Assembly (NCBI GenBank): GCA_001464455.1
Contig: LNEI01000007.1
Span: forward strand, 1-58,201
Length of the DNA: 58,201 nucleotides
Direction: 5' to 3'
From: Acidobacteria bacterium Ga0077534
Lineage (GTDB): Bacteria > Acidobacteriota > Blastocatellia > Pyrinomonadales > Pyrinomonadaceae
In this document: positions 1 to 8,598 of the stretch, one piece after another
Numbering within the stretch: position 1 is the first letter of the stretch
Layout of the letters: each line of letters begins with the position of its first letter
Translations under genes and position numbers: made by a program
Notes under the pieces: model-generated
What the model was told of the DNA's origin: nothing
Databases searched by the model: none
The model's input: only the letters and a program-made list of their open reading frames with translations

Positions 1-1
1 C

Positions 2-76
2 GAGATGTTCGAGCGGGAATTGCAAATGGTACAGGTGTTCATGCATAAGACGCTACATGAACTCTTGCGAAATTGA
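2..76 (+). CDS. C-terminal tail of an unidentified gene (partial, 5' end outside window)
   Basis: The frame beginning at base 2 is open to a TGA at 74-76 and encodes 24 residues of amphipathic helical character ending in 'LHELLRN'. It lies just before a strong hairpin at 152-174 that would serve convergent genes, which suits the end of a plus-strand gene. No family can be recognised from so short a piece. The overlapping longer reading frame starting at base 57 runs antisense through the next gene and is not favoured. Confidence 0.35.
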   Translation, partial: EMFERELQMVQVFMHKTLHELLRN

Positions 77-143
77 AATGCTATTCCGCACGAAATGGTC
101 AATAACGCACAAAATGACGCAAAGTGCGAGAAATAAATTTTGT

Positions 144-174
144 AAAAAAGCAACGCGGACGAGGTGTCCGCGTT
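144..174 (-). terminator. Rho-independent terminator
   Basis: A perfect 9-bp stem (152-160 AACGCGGAC with 166-174 GTCCGCGTT, 5-base loop) is followed on the minus strand by a run of six T. It sits 8 bases past the stop of the TlpA-like gene. The plus-strand side also has a short T stretch, so it may work in both directions. Confidence 0.75.
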
Positions 175-181
175 TTATCGT

Positions 182-688
182 TTACATTAACCGGTCGATG
201 GCTTTTGAGATAGGGACTGTGATGTCGAATTTGGGGTCGATGCCGCCGAAAGGGTCGCCGGACTGGCGGCCGCTTTTGTCGATGATGACAAAGGACGGAA
301 CCTGTTCAACGTTAAACTTCTTGAGCGTAGCCGCTCCGTCGGGATCGCGAAGCACGGTCGCCGTTAGCCGGTTTTCCGTAGCAAACTTCTGGATCTCCTC
401 ATTTGTGGCGAAGTTCTTCGATCCGGTCTTGGCCGAATCGGTCGCGACGAAATAGAACACAACGTTTTTGCCCGCGTATTTCTTCGACAGGGCGTTTGTA
501 TACTCCGCCTGTTTATCGGAGAGCGGCAGCCAGCTGGCGCCGATCGCGAGGACGACGACCTTGCCGGTCTGGCCCTCGACATTGACCCTCGCACCGTCGA
601 GCGAGGTCAGCGAGACCTGTGCTGAAGCCGCAACAGCGGCAGCGATGGTCAGGATCAAAATTGTGAAGACACTTTTAAGCGTTTTCAT
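182..688 (-). CDS. Exported thioredoxin-fold (TlpA/redoxin-like) protein lacking cysteines
   Basis: I prefer the ATG at 688 over a GTG at 706 because a clean signal peptide starts there (MKTLKS, hydrophobic core, cleavage after ASA-Q). The mature part reads like a TlpA/AhpC-TSA domain: a strand 'KVVVLAIGASW' followed by the site where family members carry WCxxC, a helix, a 'VATDS' strand, and a cis-proline region 'VPSFVIIDKSG'. The active-site CxxC is replaced by 'LPLS' and the protein has no cysteine at all, so it should not do thiol-disulfide exchange. It may be a periplasmic chaperone or partner protein. It stands alone, downstream of the pan operon on the same strand, with its own terminator. 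The fold is well supported; the role is unknown. Confidence 0.7.
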   Translation of the reverse strand: MKTLKSVFTILILTIAAAVAASAQVSLTSLDGARVNVEGQTGKVVVLAIGASWLPLSDKQAEYTNALSKKYAGKNVVFYFVATDSAKTGSKNFATNEEIQKFATENRLTATVLRDPDGAATLKKFNVEQVPSFVIIDKSGRQSGDPFGGIDPKFDITVPISKAIDRLM

Positions 689-747
689 ATATTTAGCCGG
701 GCACACTTTCGCCTCGACACTGGGTTAGATGCAAGTTTGATACCAAG

Positions 748-1602
748 CTACTGCTTGCGATTGAGGATAACGTTGTCGATCAGCCTGACGTCGCCAAAAT
801 ATGCCGCGATCACGATCAAGGCCTCGTTATCTCCAACTTTATCAATGGTTTGCATCGATTCGCGATCCACGATATGCACGTAATCCAGCCGAGCGAGCGG
901 TTCTGTCGCGATCGTGTCTCTGACGATCTGCGTCAGGTGTGACGCATTTCGTTCACCGCGTTTGAATTCAGTCTTAGCGGCACGAAGGGCGTTTATGATG
1001 ATCGCGGCTTTTTCACGTTCTTCAGCCGACAAGCGCTCGTTGCGCGACGACATGGCGAGGCCGGATTCTTCGCGAACCGTCGGAACAACTACTATTTCCG
1101 TCTCAAATCCAAGATCTGTTGTAAGTCTTTTGATCACAGCGACTTGCTGAGCGTCTTTCTGGCCAAAAAACGCGTGATCGGGGCGAACAGTGTTCAAAAG
1201 GATAGTTACGACTGTCGCCACGCCGCGAAAATGACCGGGCCGCGATTCGCCCTCGAGAACGTCGGTCACGCCCTGAACGTTTACGTAGGTCGAGAAGCCA
1301 TCGGGATAGATCTCGTGTTCCTCAGGTGCAAAAATGTAATCGACCTCGTATTCGGCGAGCAGCGAAACGTCGGTGGTCAGGTCGCGGGGATATTTTTCGA
1401 GATCGACGCTGCTATTGAACTGCGTCGGGTTCACAAAGATCGAGACGATCACCACGTCGCACATCTGCCGAGCTTCCTTGACCAGCGTCAAATGACCCTC
1501 ATGCAATGCTCCCATCGTAGGAACAAAACCGACAGTCTTCGACTCACGCCGCAATTTGCGGGAGATCGAGAACATTCGTTGGCGGCGGTTTATGATCTCC
1601 AT
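748..1602 (-). CDS. panC: Pantothenate synthetase PanC
   Basis: This enzyme condenses pantoate and beta-alanine with ATP to give pantothenate, the coenzyme A precursor, in the cytoplasm. The 284-residue length is typical. The nucleotidyl-transferase signature is present: 'PTMGALHEGHL' (H34, H37) near the N-terminus, 'FVNPTQF', 'FGQKDAQQ' and a 'MSSRNERLS' loop (the KMSKS-equivalent region). The start ATG overlaps the stop of panB by one base (TAATG), a strong sign of translational coupling. It is the last gene of the folK-panB-panC operon. Confidence 0.95.
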   Translation of the reverse strand: MEIINRRQRMFSISRKLRRESKTVGFVPTMGALHEGHLTLVKEARQMCDVVIVSIFVNPTQFNSSVDLEKYPRDLTTDVSLLAEYEVDYIFAPEEHEIYPDGFSTYVNVQGVTDVLEGESRPGHFRGVATVVTILLNTVRPDHAFFGQKDAQQVAVIKRLTTDLGFETEIVVVPTVREESGLAMSSRNERLSAEEREKAAIIINALRAAKTEFKRGERNASHLTQIVRDTIATEPLARLDYVHIVDRESMQTIDKVGDNEALIVIAAYFGDVRLIDNVILNRKQ

Positions 1603-2462
1603 TAGGATGCGCCCATTTCTTTTTTGGTCTCTTCCGTGAGCCCGTACGATTCCTCGACGCTAGGATATGCACCGGACTTCACGTCAGCGGTCCACGACTG
1701 GATCGCCTCGGTCATTACTTGTCGAAGATTAGCATATTGACGGACGAAGCGCGGCTGGCGGCCGAAGGTCATGCCGACGAGGTCATGAAGGACCAGTACC
1801 TGAATGTCGCACTCGGCTCCGGCTCCGATACCGATGGTCGATATACTGATCTCTTCCGTGATCATCGCGGCGACTTCGCGAGGGACTAGTTCCAGCACGA
1901 TGGCGAAGGCTCCGGCTTCTTCTAGGAGTTTCGCGTCCTCGATCAGACGTTTAGCCTGTTCCGCGGTGCGGCCCTGGACGCGGTATCCGCCCATTTTATA
2001 GACGCTTTGCGGCGTTAGGCCGATATGGGCGACTACCGGAATTTCTTCGTCAACGAGGCGTCGTACCAGGTCGACCCGGTTGCGGCCACCTTCTAACTTT
2101 ACTGCTTCAGCACCGCCGTATTTCATTAGGCGGAGAGCGTTCTTGACACTTTCGTTTTCGCTTATGTGATACGTGCCGAACGGCATGTCGCAGACGACCA
2201 TCGCCCGCTCGGTACCGCGCTTTACGGCGATGCAGGCAGATAAGATCTCGTCGATCGAAACCGGGATGGTGTTGCCGTAACCGTGGATAACGTTTCCGAT
2301 GCTGTCGCCGACGAGGATCATGTCGACGCCGGCTTCGTCGACGATCCGGGCGGTCGGATAATCGTAGGCAGTCAGGCAGATGAGCTTTTCGCCGCGTTCT
2401 TTTGCGGCACTGATCGCCGGAAGATAAACCTTACCTTCCTTGTCGGGCTGTAGATAGGCCAT
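1602..2462 (-). CDS. panB: 3-methyl-2-oxobutanoate hydroxymethyltransferase PanB
   Basis: PanB transfers a hydroxymethyl group from methylene-tetrahydrofolate to 2-oxoisovalerate, giving ketopantoate. It is the first committed step of pantothenate synthesis. The 286-residue TIM-barrel protein shows 'LTAYDYPTA', the metal-binding 'ILVGDSIGNV', 'CDMPFGTYH', 'VKLEGG', 'VVAHIGLTPQS' and 'VLVLHDLVG'. It lies 15 bases after folK and overlaps panC by one base. Putting a folate-making gene next to a folate-using enzyme is a sensible metabolic pairing. Confidence 0.95.
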   Translation of the reverse strand: MAYLQPDKEGKVYLPAISAAKERGEKLICLTAYDYPTARIVDEAGVDMILVGDSIGNVIHGYGNTIPVSIDEILSACIAVKRGTERAMVVCDMPFGTYHISENESVKNALRLMKYGGAEAVKLEGGRNRVDLVRRLVDEEIPVVAHIGLTPQSVYKMGGYRVQGRTAEQAKRLIEDAKLLEEAGAFAIVLELVPREVAAMITEEISISTIGIGAGAECDIQVLVLHDLVGMTFGRQPRFVRQYANLRQVMTEAIQSWTADVKSGAYPSVEESYGLTEETKKEMGAS

Positions 2463-2477
2463 AGAATTGGGTAAAGT

Positions 2478-3062
2478 CTAGCGTGTTTCCGCCATCCTGT
2501 CGATATTTACGCCACCATTCGGACGCCATCTCTTGACCTCGCTGGGGTCATCGAGGTTGGCAAGGATATCGATCACCTCGGTGTTTAGGCCCGGGACGAC
2601 GATATTTGGAGCTATCTTTGCAAGCGGTTTTAGTACGAAGCGACGCAGGTGAAGCCGCGGGTGAGGAAGGGTTAAAAATGCGCTGTCCATCTGGACGTCA
2701 CCGAAAAGCAGGATGTCGAGGTCGATGGTCCGTGGTTTTTTTAGAGATTTATCGGTGCGGCCGAGCAGGTATTCGATCCTCAAGAGCCGAGCCATCATTT
2801 GTGTCGGCGAGACGTTCTTGACGTGGATCTCCGCGACCATGTTGAGGAATCTTTTGTCGGTCTCGATTTCAACCGGCTCGGTCTCGTAGATGCCGGACAA
2901 CTTATGCACAACAAAACTAGCCTCCATCAGGCCGCGTACGGCCATCAGCAGGTTTCCGGCCCGGTTTCCGAGATTGGAGCCGAGCCCGACATAGGCGATT
3001 GTAATGTCGTTATCCAAAGGTTTTGCTACATAGTAGATAGAGCAATTTGCGGTCGAAGTCAA
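2478..3062 (-). CDS. folK: 2-amino-4-hydroxy-6-hydroxymethyldihydropteridine diphosphokinase (HPPK)
   Basis: HPPK transfers pyrophosphate from ATP to 6-hydroxymethyl-dihydropterin in folate biosynthesis. The protein has the hallmark start of the domain 'AYVGLGSNLGNR', then 'YETEPVE', and the catalytic stretch 'KPRTIDLDILLFGD' followed by 'LPHPRLHLRRFVL'. The 194-residue model carries about 23 extra residues before the domain (MTSTANCSIYY...), so a later start is possible, but no better-placed ATG is visible. It is the first gene of the folK-panB-panC operon. Confidence 0.92.
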   Translation of the reverse strand: MTSTANCSIYYVAKPLDNDITIAYVGLGSNLGNRAGNLLMAVRGLMEASFVVHKLSGIYETEPVEIETDKRFLNMVAEIHVKNVSPTQMMARLLRIEYLLGRTDKSLKKPRTIDLDILLFGDVQMDSAFLTLPHPRLHLRRFVLKPLAKIAPNIVVPGLNTEVIDILANLDDPSEVKRWRPNGGVNIDRMAETR

Positions 3063-3154
3063 CGACGCGGCTGGGCGATCGGATTCAAATGCCGATCATA
3101 AATGCGTACATTTACTTTTAGCGCGTTCGATGTTCCAATAGAAATGCTAGATTT

Positions 3155-4525
3155 TTGACACCAGTAACGTTTCTAACGCGTTCGGGCGGTTTGCGAGGCC
3201 GTCATTACACAAATCTCTCGCCGACACTGATGCCGCGAAGAAAATTTCGTCACACACAGCGTTTTGAACCGGCCAGCGAAACTGCTTTCCAAGAATACCT
3301 CGTTAATCAACCCACACAATCTACCACCAGAAGCGAGCTGTTGCGGCTGATCCGAGGCGGTGAAGACACCTATCTTGAACTCAAGGTCAAGCTTTCTAAT
3401 TCCGAACGGATCGCGCAGGGGATTGTCGCGTTGGCGAATACTGACGGCGGTACGATCATTTTTGGAGTGAACGATCAGCTTCGGATCGAGGGTGTCGCGA
3501 ATCCCGAATGGGTTCAGACCGAGATCGTCAGGATCTGCCGCGAAGAGATCTTCCCGCCGATCGTTCCGATGATCGATACCATTGCTTTTGACAGCGGGAA
3601 ACGGATAGTCGCGCTCGACATCGATGGGCGAAAACGGCCGTATCGGACGCGTGACGGGCGGTTTTATCTACGCTTTGGGGCCGAAAAGAGGGAAGTCTCG
3701 CGGGGCGAGCTTTCGTCCTGGCTTGATGAGATCAGGCCGCTGGGCTTTGAGAATATTCCGCTGCAGACAGTTACGGAGGAGGATTTTGATGATGCTCTCT
3801 TGTGGTCGTTTGCGAGCGGATTTGATGACAATGCTCCGAACCTGAATCTTTACAACACCAGCGATTTTCTACGGAAAGATCTGCTGCTGGCGGTCGGGAA
3901 TGCGGACGAATTTTTTCCGACGGTTGCAGCACTGCTGCTTTTTGGCAAGAACGACCGGGTAGCCGAGCTGCTGCCACGGTCTAACGTCACGGTCGCGAGA
4001 TTTTCCGGTGATAACGGTTCGGCCCAACTGATCGAGGCTATCGAGGTCAAGGGAAACCTGCTAACGCAGTTCGAGACGATAATGGCGTTTGTTCAGCGGT
4101 ACGTTGACATGGGAAAGGTGCGGCCAAAGCGGAAGCTCGAGCTCGTTACCGACTCGGTCGTTGCCGCACGCGGGAATTATCACTACTATTCCGTGGCGGA
4201 GGCAACGATCAATGCCCTGATGCACCGCGACCTGGCACTCCGGGATATAAGGACGCGAATAAACATCTACGATCACGCCATCGAGTTTATCAACCCGAGA
4301 CGAACAAACGGATTTTCGTCGCCGGCAGGAAGGGCAATACGCTACGGAATCACGCAGCGTCTAAATCCGCAGATCGCTGCTATCTTCACTCGCCGCGAAT
4401 ACGGCATAAACGCCCCACACGGCGGCCTGCCGATGGTCTTACGCCAGTCAAATCTCTATTCGGGCAGAAAACCCGAGATCTACATCGCGAACGACGAATT
4501 TAAGGTTAAGCTGTACTCGCTCTAA
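3155..4525 (+). CDS. AlbA_2/Schlafen-type putative transcriptional regulator with ATP-binding-like C-terminal region
   Basis: The core matches the AlbA_2 (divergent AAA_4) DNA-binding domain: 'EDTYLELKVKLSNSERIAQ' leads into 'IVALANTDGGTIIFGVND', and later 'RFYLRFGAEKREVSRGEL'. The C-terminal half contains 'ATINALMHRDLALRDIRTRI' and 'IEFINPRRTNG', typical of the ATPase-like part of 'RecG-related' regulators. The longest frame starts with TTG at 3155; the ATG at 3230 (MPRRKFRHTQ) is equally plausible and gives 431 residues. The family is usually annotated as a helix-turn-helix or ATP-binding regulator. No target is suggested by the context: it is monocistronic and convergent with the next gene. 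Confidence 0.82.
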   Translation: MTPVTFLTRSGGLRGRHYTNLSPTLMPRRKFRHTQRFEPASETAFQEYLVNQPTQSTTRSELLRLIRGGEDTYLELKVKLSNSERIAQGIVALANTDGGTIIFGVNDQLRIEGVANPEWVQTEIVRICREEIFPPIVPMIDTIAFDSGKRIVALDIDGRKRPYRTRDGRFYLRFGAEKREVSRGELSSWLDEIRPLGFENIPLQTVTEEDFDDALLWSFASGFDDNAPNLNLYNTSDFLRKDLLLAVGNADEFFPTVAALLLFGKNDRVAELLPRSNVTVARFSGDNGSAQLIEAIEVKGNLLTQFETIMAFVQRYVDMGKVRPKRKLELVTDSVVAARGNYHYYSVAEATINALMHRDLALRDIRTRINIYDHAIEFINPRRTNGFSSPAGRAIRYGITQRLNPQIAAIFTRREYGINAPHGGLPMVLRQSNLYSGRKPEIYIANDEFKVKLYSL

Positions 4526-4529
4526 CGAT

Positions 4530-7500
4530 CTATTTTCCCGTCGCTTGAGGTTTTGCCGCCCCGAGTTCGTAAAAAGAGATATTAGATCCGACGTTGTTGA
4601 CCACGTAGAGACGGTTCTTGTCTTTCCGCTTATCTATCGCCATGAAAGCCGGGTATTGAAGAGATGACTGGGCCGGTTGAGGCATTGGGTCTAGCCGTTG
4701 TCCGTCAGTGCCAAGGACAAGGACCTCGTTTCTGCGCGGGCTTGTTACGTAGAATCGTTTTCGCTCCGGATCAGCCTTGATATCTGGAAACTGCCAGGGA
4801 AAAGCATCCCATTCCGGAACGACCCAACGGGCTTGAAACGTTCCGTCGAGCGAAAATTTCTGTATTCGATTGTTCAGAGTGTCGACGACGTAGACCGAAT
4901 TGTCGAATATTTCGATCCCACCCGGCTCAGCGAACTCGCCATCTCCCGAACCGTTCTTACCCCAATAGGATGACAACTTGTCTGAGGCAGGATCGACCAC
5001 GGCGATACGTGAATTGCCCTGATCGACGACATACACCATACCGTTCGGACCGATCGCGACACCGCGAGGGCCGTAGAAAGTCGTTGTGGCGTCAGGCCAC
5101 TCAGCCTGATAGACGCCTTCGGGTGAGAACTTTAGAAGCTTGTGTTTAGCCGCATCAGTTACGAAGATATTGCCGGTTGCATCTACCGCGATACCGTTTG
5201 GCTCGCCGAACTCAAATCCGCGAAGTGTAGACTGAAATTCGCCTGATTCCGAAAAAACCTGGACTCTAGAGTTTCCGGTGTCCGCAATGTAAATTTGACC
5301 TGCCGGCCCAACAGCGATGCCACGTGGGGCTTTGAATTCTGCTGATCTCGCCCCGACACCACCGACAAAAGCAGTCGCCGGAAGCGGATTGTCGGGTGTT
5401 TTAGGTTTTTCGGATGGGGAACTGGTCTGGTCTCCGGGATCTCTAGGGATCCGATAGATCGATAGATCGCCATACCGTTTCTCAGTGTCGGCAAAGACTT
5501 TTTCGAAATTTTGCGAGTAAGTCTCTTCATTCAGATTGTTCACAAACCCGCCTTTGCGAACGCCATCATCAATCGCTACGTAGGAAATGTTGTTTTCTTT
5601 CAGAAGGGTTCTTAACATCGCCGGGTCACGTTCGGTAAACATCTGGCGATATTTGGCTTCACGGACCGGAGTATTGTATCCGGCGGCCCATGGGAACAGA
5701 GGGTTACCCATGAAAAGTTTGCGGCCCGCGAAAAGGATCGGATGCGATAGATGGCGATCGCTCAGAAAAATGTCTTTGGGGGAAGTATTCTCCATCACCC
5801 AGATGCTCAGTGGGTCGGCGTCCACCTTTAAGTTGACAAATGCATCGTTTTTTAGGGGGAACAGGTCAATAACCGATCCACCGGCAACAGCTAACGCGAG
5901 AACAACGCCCAAGGCCTTTCGCCAAATCGCTCCCTGTCCGATCCTGACGATCGCGTATGCCGTGAATGCGGAGGTCAATACGCTCCAGACGTTCAGCAAT
6001 TTGTGATTGTTGAAAACGTCGATGCTGAACTGGAACAGAAAGACCGCAAAAACGAGTCCTGTGAACGCTATAAGAAGACGCCGATGGAAGCCCGTTGACA
6101 GTATCAGAGCAACTAGCAGCAACAAGAATTTGATGCCAAAAAGCCATCCGGCATACTCAAGCACCGCCGAGATGGTCGGATTCGGAACGATGTAGCCGAA
6201 ATAGAATAGGGCCGGTTGGGGATCAATCTTATCGCCGGATTGCAGATAAAGTATCTGCGGCAGGGCAACTAACATTGCGGTTGCGAAAACTACGGCGGTG
6301 AACTTCCGTGCCGGCATCAGTACAAGCAATGCCACCAAAACGATAGCAGCGGACAGGAAAACGGCACTGTTCCAATACGGTAAGGCTCCGATCAATAACC
6401 CGCATAGCAACAGCCCGGGCAGTTCGGTCTTGAAGACCGCATCGGCCATCGTGGGAGCATGAAGTGGTTGTTCGACCGGCTCCTCAGCCTCATTCACAAC
6501 CTCTTGGACAAATTGATCGGGCGTTTCTTCTAACTCGAGTGGATCTAATTCGAGTGGATCTTCATCGACCTCCGTCGCGGACGGTTCCGGTGTCGGATCC
6601 GGCATCACGTTTGTTACTGTAGTTGCTTCGTATCGAGAGCGATAGATCTGAACCAGGAAGATGATCACTAATATCAGGATCGCAACTGCACTTATGAGGT
6701 GCCGCTGGTAGGCATAGACCGCTACAGTCAGCGATCCCCAGTCGTCTCCGCGATAGGCGTAGCCCTTAACAAAGTCGCGCAGCTGGGCGATGGCGGAAAA
6801 CGCAGAGGCAACGCTCGAATGGTTTGAGAGGTATGCCAGATACGAGAGAGAACTCGATGAAAGGAAAAAGAAAACCCCCGCGAGTCTGCCGACCCACCGA
6901 TTGCGGAAGAGCTCCTCAGCCAGGGTCATCAATAGAACGATAAGTGATAGGAAAGAAAGAATGCTGAGCACGTTGATGCTGCTCGCAAGATTGACGCCGA
7001 GGTACGAGATGTTTGCCGCCAGGAACCAGAACAAGAAGTGATAACGGATCGGCTCACCGGACAGGAACGGGTGCTCGGTCGGGTAGTTGTTGCCCAATGC
7101 AAAACTCTGCGACAGTGAAAGATTTGCACCGAAGTCGCTCCACGCCTTGACCGAGAAATTAAAAGATCCATCGGAATATTGGAGCGTCGAGTAAACCAAG
7201 AAGATCGAGAAAAGAAGGAAGAATCCGAGGAAGAAAAGGTCCGTCCGATCACTTCCCTCAGGTCTGGAGCGGTACCCGCCGTCACGGAGTTCGCCGGCAA
7301 TTACTTCGCCTAAATTGAATTGTATTTCGCCGCTATCCGCTTTTCGCCGAGACTTCCATGCCGCAAACAAGAAAACCGCGAGACAGCCGCCGAAAAAGAG
7401 CAGATTCGCCCAAAAAAGCGGAGAAGCCGTCGATGAGAAGATCATCGCCCCGCAGTAAAGCGTGACGGACGAAAAAACGGAGCCCACGAGAAATGCCACC

Positions 7501-7676
7501 GCCAACCGATGTGCTAGGGAGCTGAAAGGGACGAGACGCCGCGAAAGAGCATCCCCGATCAAGAAGATGATCACAATAAGAACGATACCAAGCATAAGCA
7601 CGATTCTAAATGAAGCCGGAATTTTCGGGAAGTCTGGTTTGCAATTATAAACAGCAAATAAGTTTACATTGTTCAC
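4530..7676 (-). CDS. Polytopic membrane GT-C-like (DUF2298/YYY-type) protein with C-terminal NHL beta-propeller
   Basis: The 1048-residue protein has about a dozen hydrophobic segments in its first 600 residues. An early extracytoplasmic loop contains an Asp motif ('AWSDFGANLSLSQSF') and 'YPTEHPFLSGEPIRYHF', as in GT-C glycosyltransferases and the archaeal/chloroflexal YYY family. Around residues 640-720 'SPKDIFLSDRHL', 'FAGRKLFMGNP' and 'YVAIDDGV' match the soluble domain of that family. Residues about 770-1040 form NHL repeats ('GIAVGPAGQIYIADTGNSR', and two or more further copies), a beta-propeller expected outside the membrane. An acidic Pro-rich insert with a duplicated 'DPLEL' separates two membrane blocks. 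Glycosyltransfer to a lipid-linked acceptor is inference. Confidence 0.75.
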   Translation of the reverse strand: MNNVNLFAVYNCKPDFPKIPASFRIVLMLGIVLIVIIFLIGDALSRRLVPFSSLAHRLAVAFLVGSVFSSVTLYCGAMIFSSTASPLFWANLLFFGGCLAVFLFAAWKSRRKADSGEIQFNLGEVIAGELRDGGYRSRPEGSDRTDLFFLGFFLLFSIFLVYSTLQYSDGSFNFSVKAWSDFGANLSLSQSFALGNNYPTEHPFLSGEPIRYHFLFWFLAANISYLGVNLASSINVLSILSFLSLIVLLMTLAEELFRNRWVGRLAGVFFFLSSSSLSYLAYLSNHSSVASAFSAIAQLRDFVKGYAYRGDDWGSLTVAVYAYQRHLISAVAILILVIIFLVQIYRSRYEATTVTNVMPDPTPEPSATEVDEDPLELDPLELEETPDQFVQEVVNEAEEPVEQPLHAPTMADAVFKTELPGLLLCGLLIGALPYWNSAVFLSAAIVLVALLVLMPARKFTAVVFATAMLVALPQILYLQSGDKIDPQPALFYFGYIVPNPTISAVLEYAGWLFGIKFLLLLVALILSTGFHRRLLIAFTGLVFAVFLFQFSIDVFNNHKLLNVWSVLTSAFTAYAIVRIGQGAIWRKALGVVLALAVAGGSVIDLFPLKNDAFVNLKVDADPLSIWVMENTSPKDIFLSDRHLSHPILFAGRKLFMGNPLFPWAAGYNTPVREAKYRQMFTERDPAMLRTLLKENNISYVAIDDGVRKGGFVNNLNEETYSQNFEKVFADTEKRYGDLSIYRIPRDPGDQTSSPSEKPKTPDNPLPATAFVGGVGARSAEFKAPRGIAVGPAGQIYIADTGNSRVQVFSESGEFQSTLRGFEFGEPNGIAVDATGNIFVTDAAKHKLLKFSPEGVYQAEWPDATTTFYGPRGVAIGPNGMVYVVDQGNSRIAVVDPASDKLSSYWGKNGSGDGEFAEPGGIEIFDNSVYVVDTLNNRIQKFSLDGTFQARWVVPEWDAFPWQFPDIKADPERKRFYVTSPRRNEVLVLGTDGQRLDPMPQPAQSSLQYPAFMAIDKRKDKNRLYVVNNVGSNISFYELGAAKPQATGK

Positions 7677-7748
7677 TGATAATCGCTACAATCTTGAGAA
7701 AGCCGAAAGCAAGCTTTTCAATCGCAAAGTTTCTCTCGCAAACCCTCT

Positions 7749-8531
7749 ATGCTTAACGAAACTCAGGAAGGCCCCGCCGTTTACGGCGCAACAGAGCGTC
7801 TTCAGGCAGATCATTACGACAAGATCGCGCAGGACTATGCATTGCATTACGGCGACCGATATAGTCAGGAATATCGTCGGCGGTTTATCAATGACCCGAT
7901 GTTCGAAGGGATCGAACTTAAAGGGGCTACGGTGTTGGAGGCGATGTGCGGCTCGGGCGAGACGACCGCCTATTTGTTGGAGCGAGGGGCGAGAGTCATA
8001 GGGATGGACGTCTCGCCGTCAGAGATCGAGAAATTCAAGGCCCGTTTCCCGGAAGCAGAAGGGCTGTGTTCCTCGATCTTTGCGACCGAACTCGAAGATG
8101 AGTCGATCGACTGCGTCGCGGTCGTTGGCGGGCTACACCACTTACATCCCCACCTCTCGGATGCTGTGCGTGAGATCCACCGGGTTCTGAAAAAAGGCGG
8201 AGCGTTTTGCTTTGCCGAACCCCACACGGGAACGATAGTCGATTCGATGCGTCGCGTGTGGTATCGCCACGATGACCTCTTTGCCGATAATGAAGAGGCT
8301 ATCGACATTGGGGCATTGAAGAAGGAATTTGGCTCGATGTTCGAAACTGTCCACGACCGTTACACAGGAAATCTGGGCTATCTTTTTGTTCTGAATTCGA
8401 TGGTCTTCCGCATTCCGCTGTCAGTCAAGAAGTTCTATTCGCCCCTTTTCCTCGGCATCGAAAACGTCGTCCAGAAAGTACAAGGACCAAAATTGTCTTG
8501 TATCGCGGTGTCGCAGTGGAGAAAGATCTGA
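7749..8531 (+). CDS. Class I SAM-dependent methyltransferase
   Basis: The 260-residue protein carries a Rossmann-type SAM-binding motif I 'VLEAMCGSGETTAYLL' (residues 63-78), the acidic ribose-binding end of strand 2 'RVIGMDVSPSEI', motif 'CVAVVGGLHHLHP' and 'EIHRVLKKGGAFCFAEPH', the usual Methyltransf_11 order. The substrate cannot be read from the sequence. It is divergent from the membrane glycosyltransferase-like gene with a short shared upstream region and is followed by an MFS exporter on the same strand, which would fit modification of a secreted or surface metabolite, but that is conjecture. Confidence 0.85.
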   Translation: MLNETQEGPAVYGATERLQADHYDKIAQDYALHYGDRYSQEYRRRFINDPMFEGIELKGATVLEAMCGSGETTAYLLERGARVIGMDVSPSEIEKFKARFPEAEGLCSSIFATELEDESIDCVAVVGGLHHLHPHLSDAVREIHRVLKKGGAFCFAEPHTGTIVDSMRRVWYRHDDLFADNEEAIDIGALKKEFGSMFETVHDRYTGNLGYLFVLNSMVFRIPLSVKKFYSPLFLGIENVVQKVQGPKLSCIAVSQWRKI

Positions 8532-8598
8532 CCTTTTTCCTTTCCGCTGACTTTCCGCTGACTTATTAACATTTTCAAACAGTAATTTGCATTAGGCT

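Noticed and set aside
57-455. Plus-strand 132-codon reading frame
   Set aside because: It runs antisense through the TlpA-like gene and over its terminator, and its translation has no domain character.
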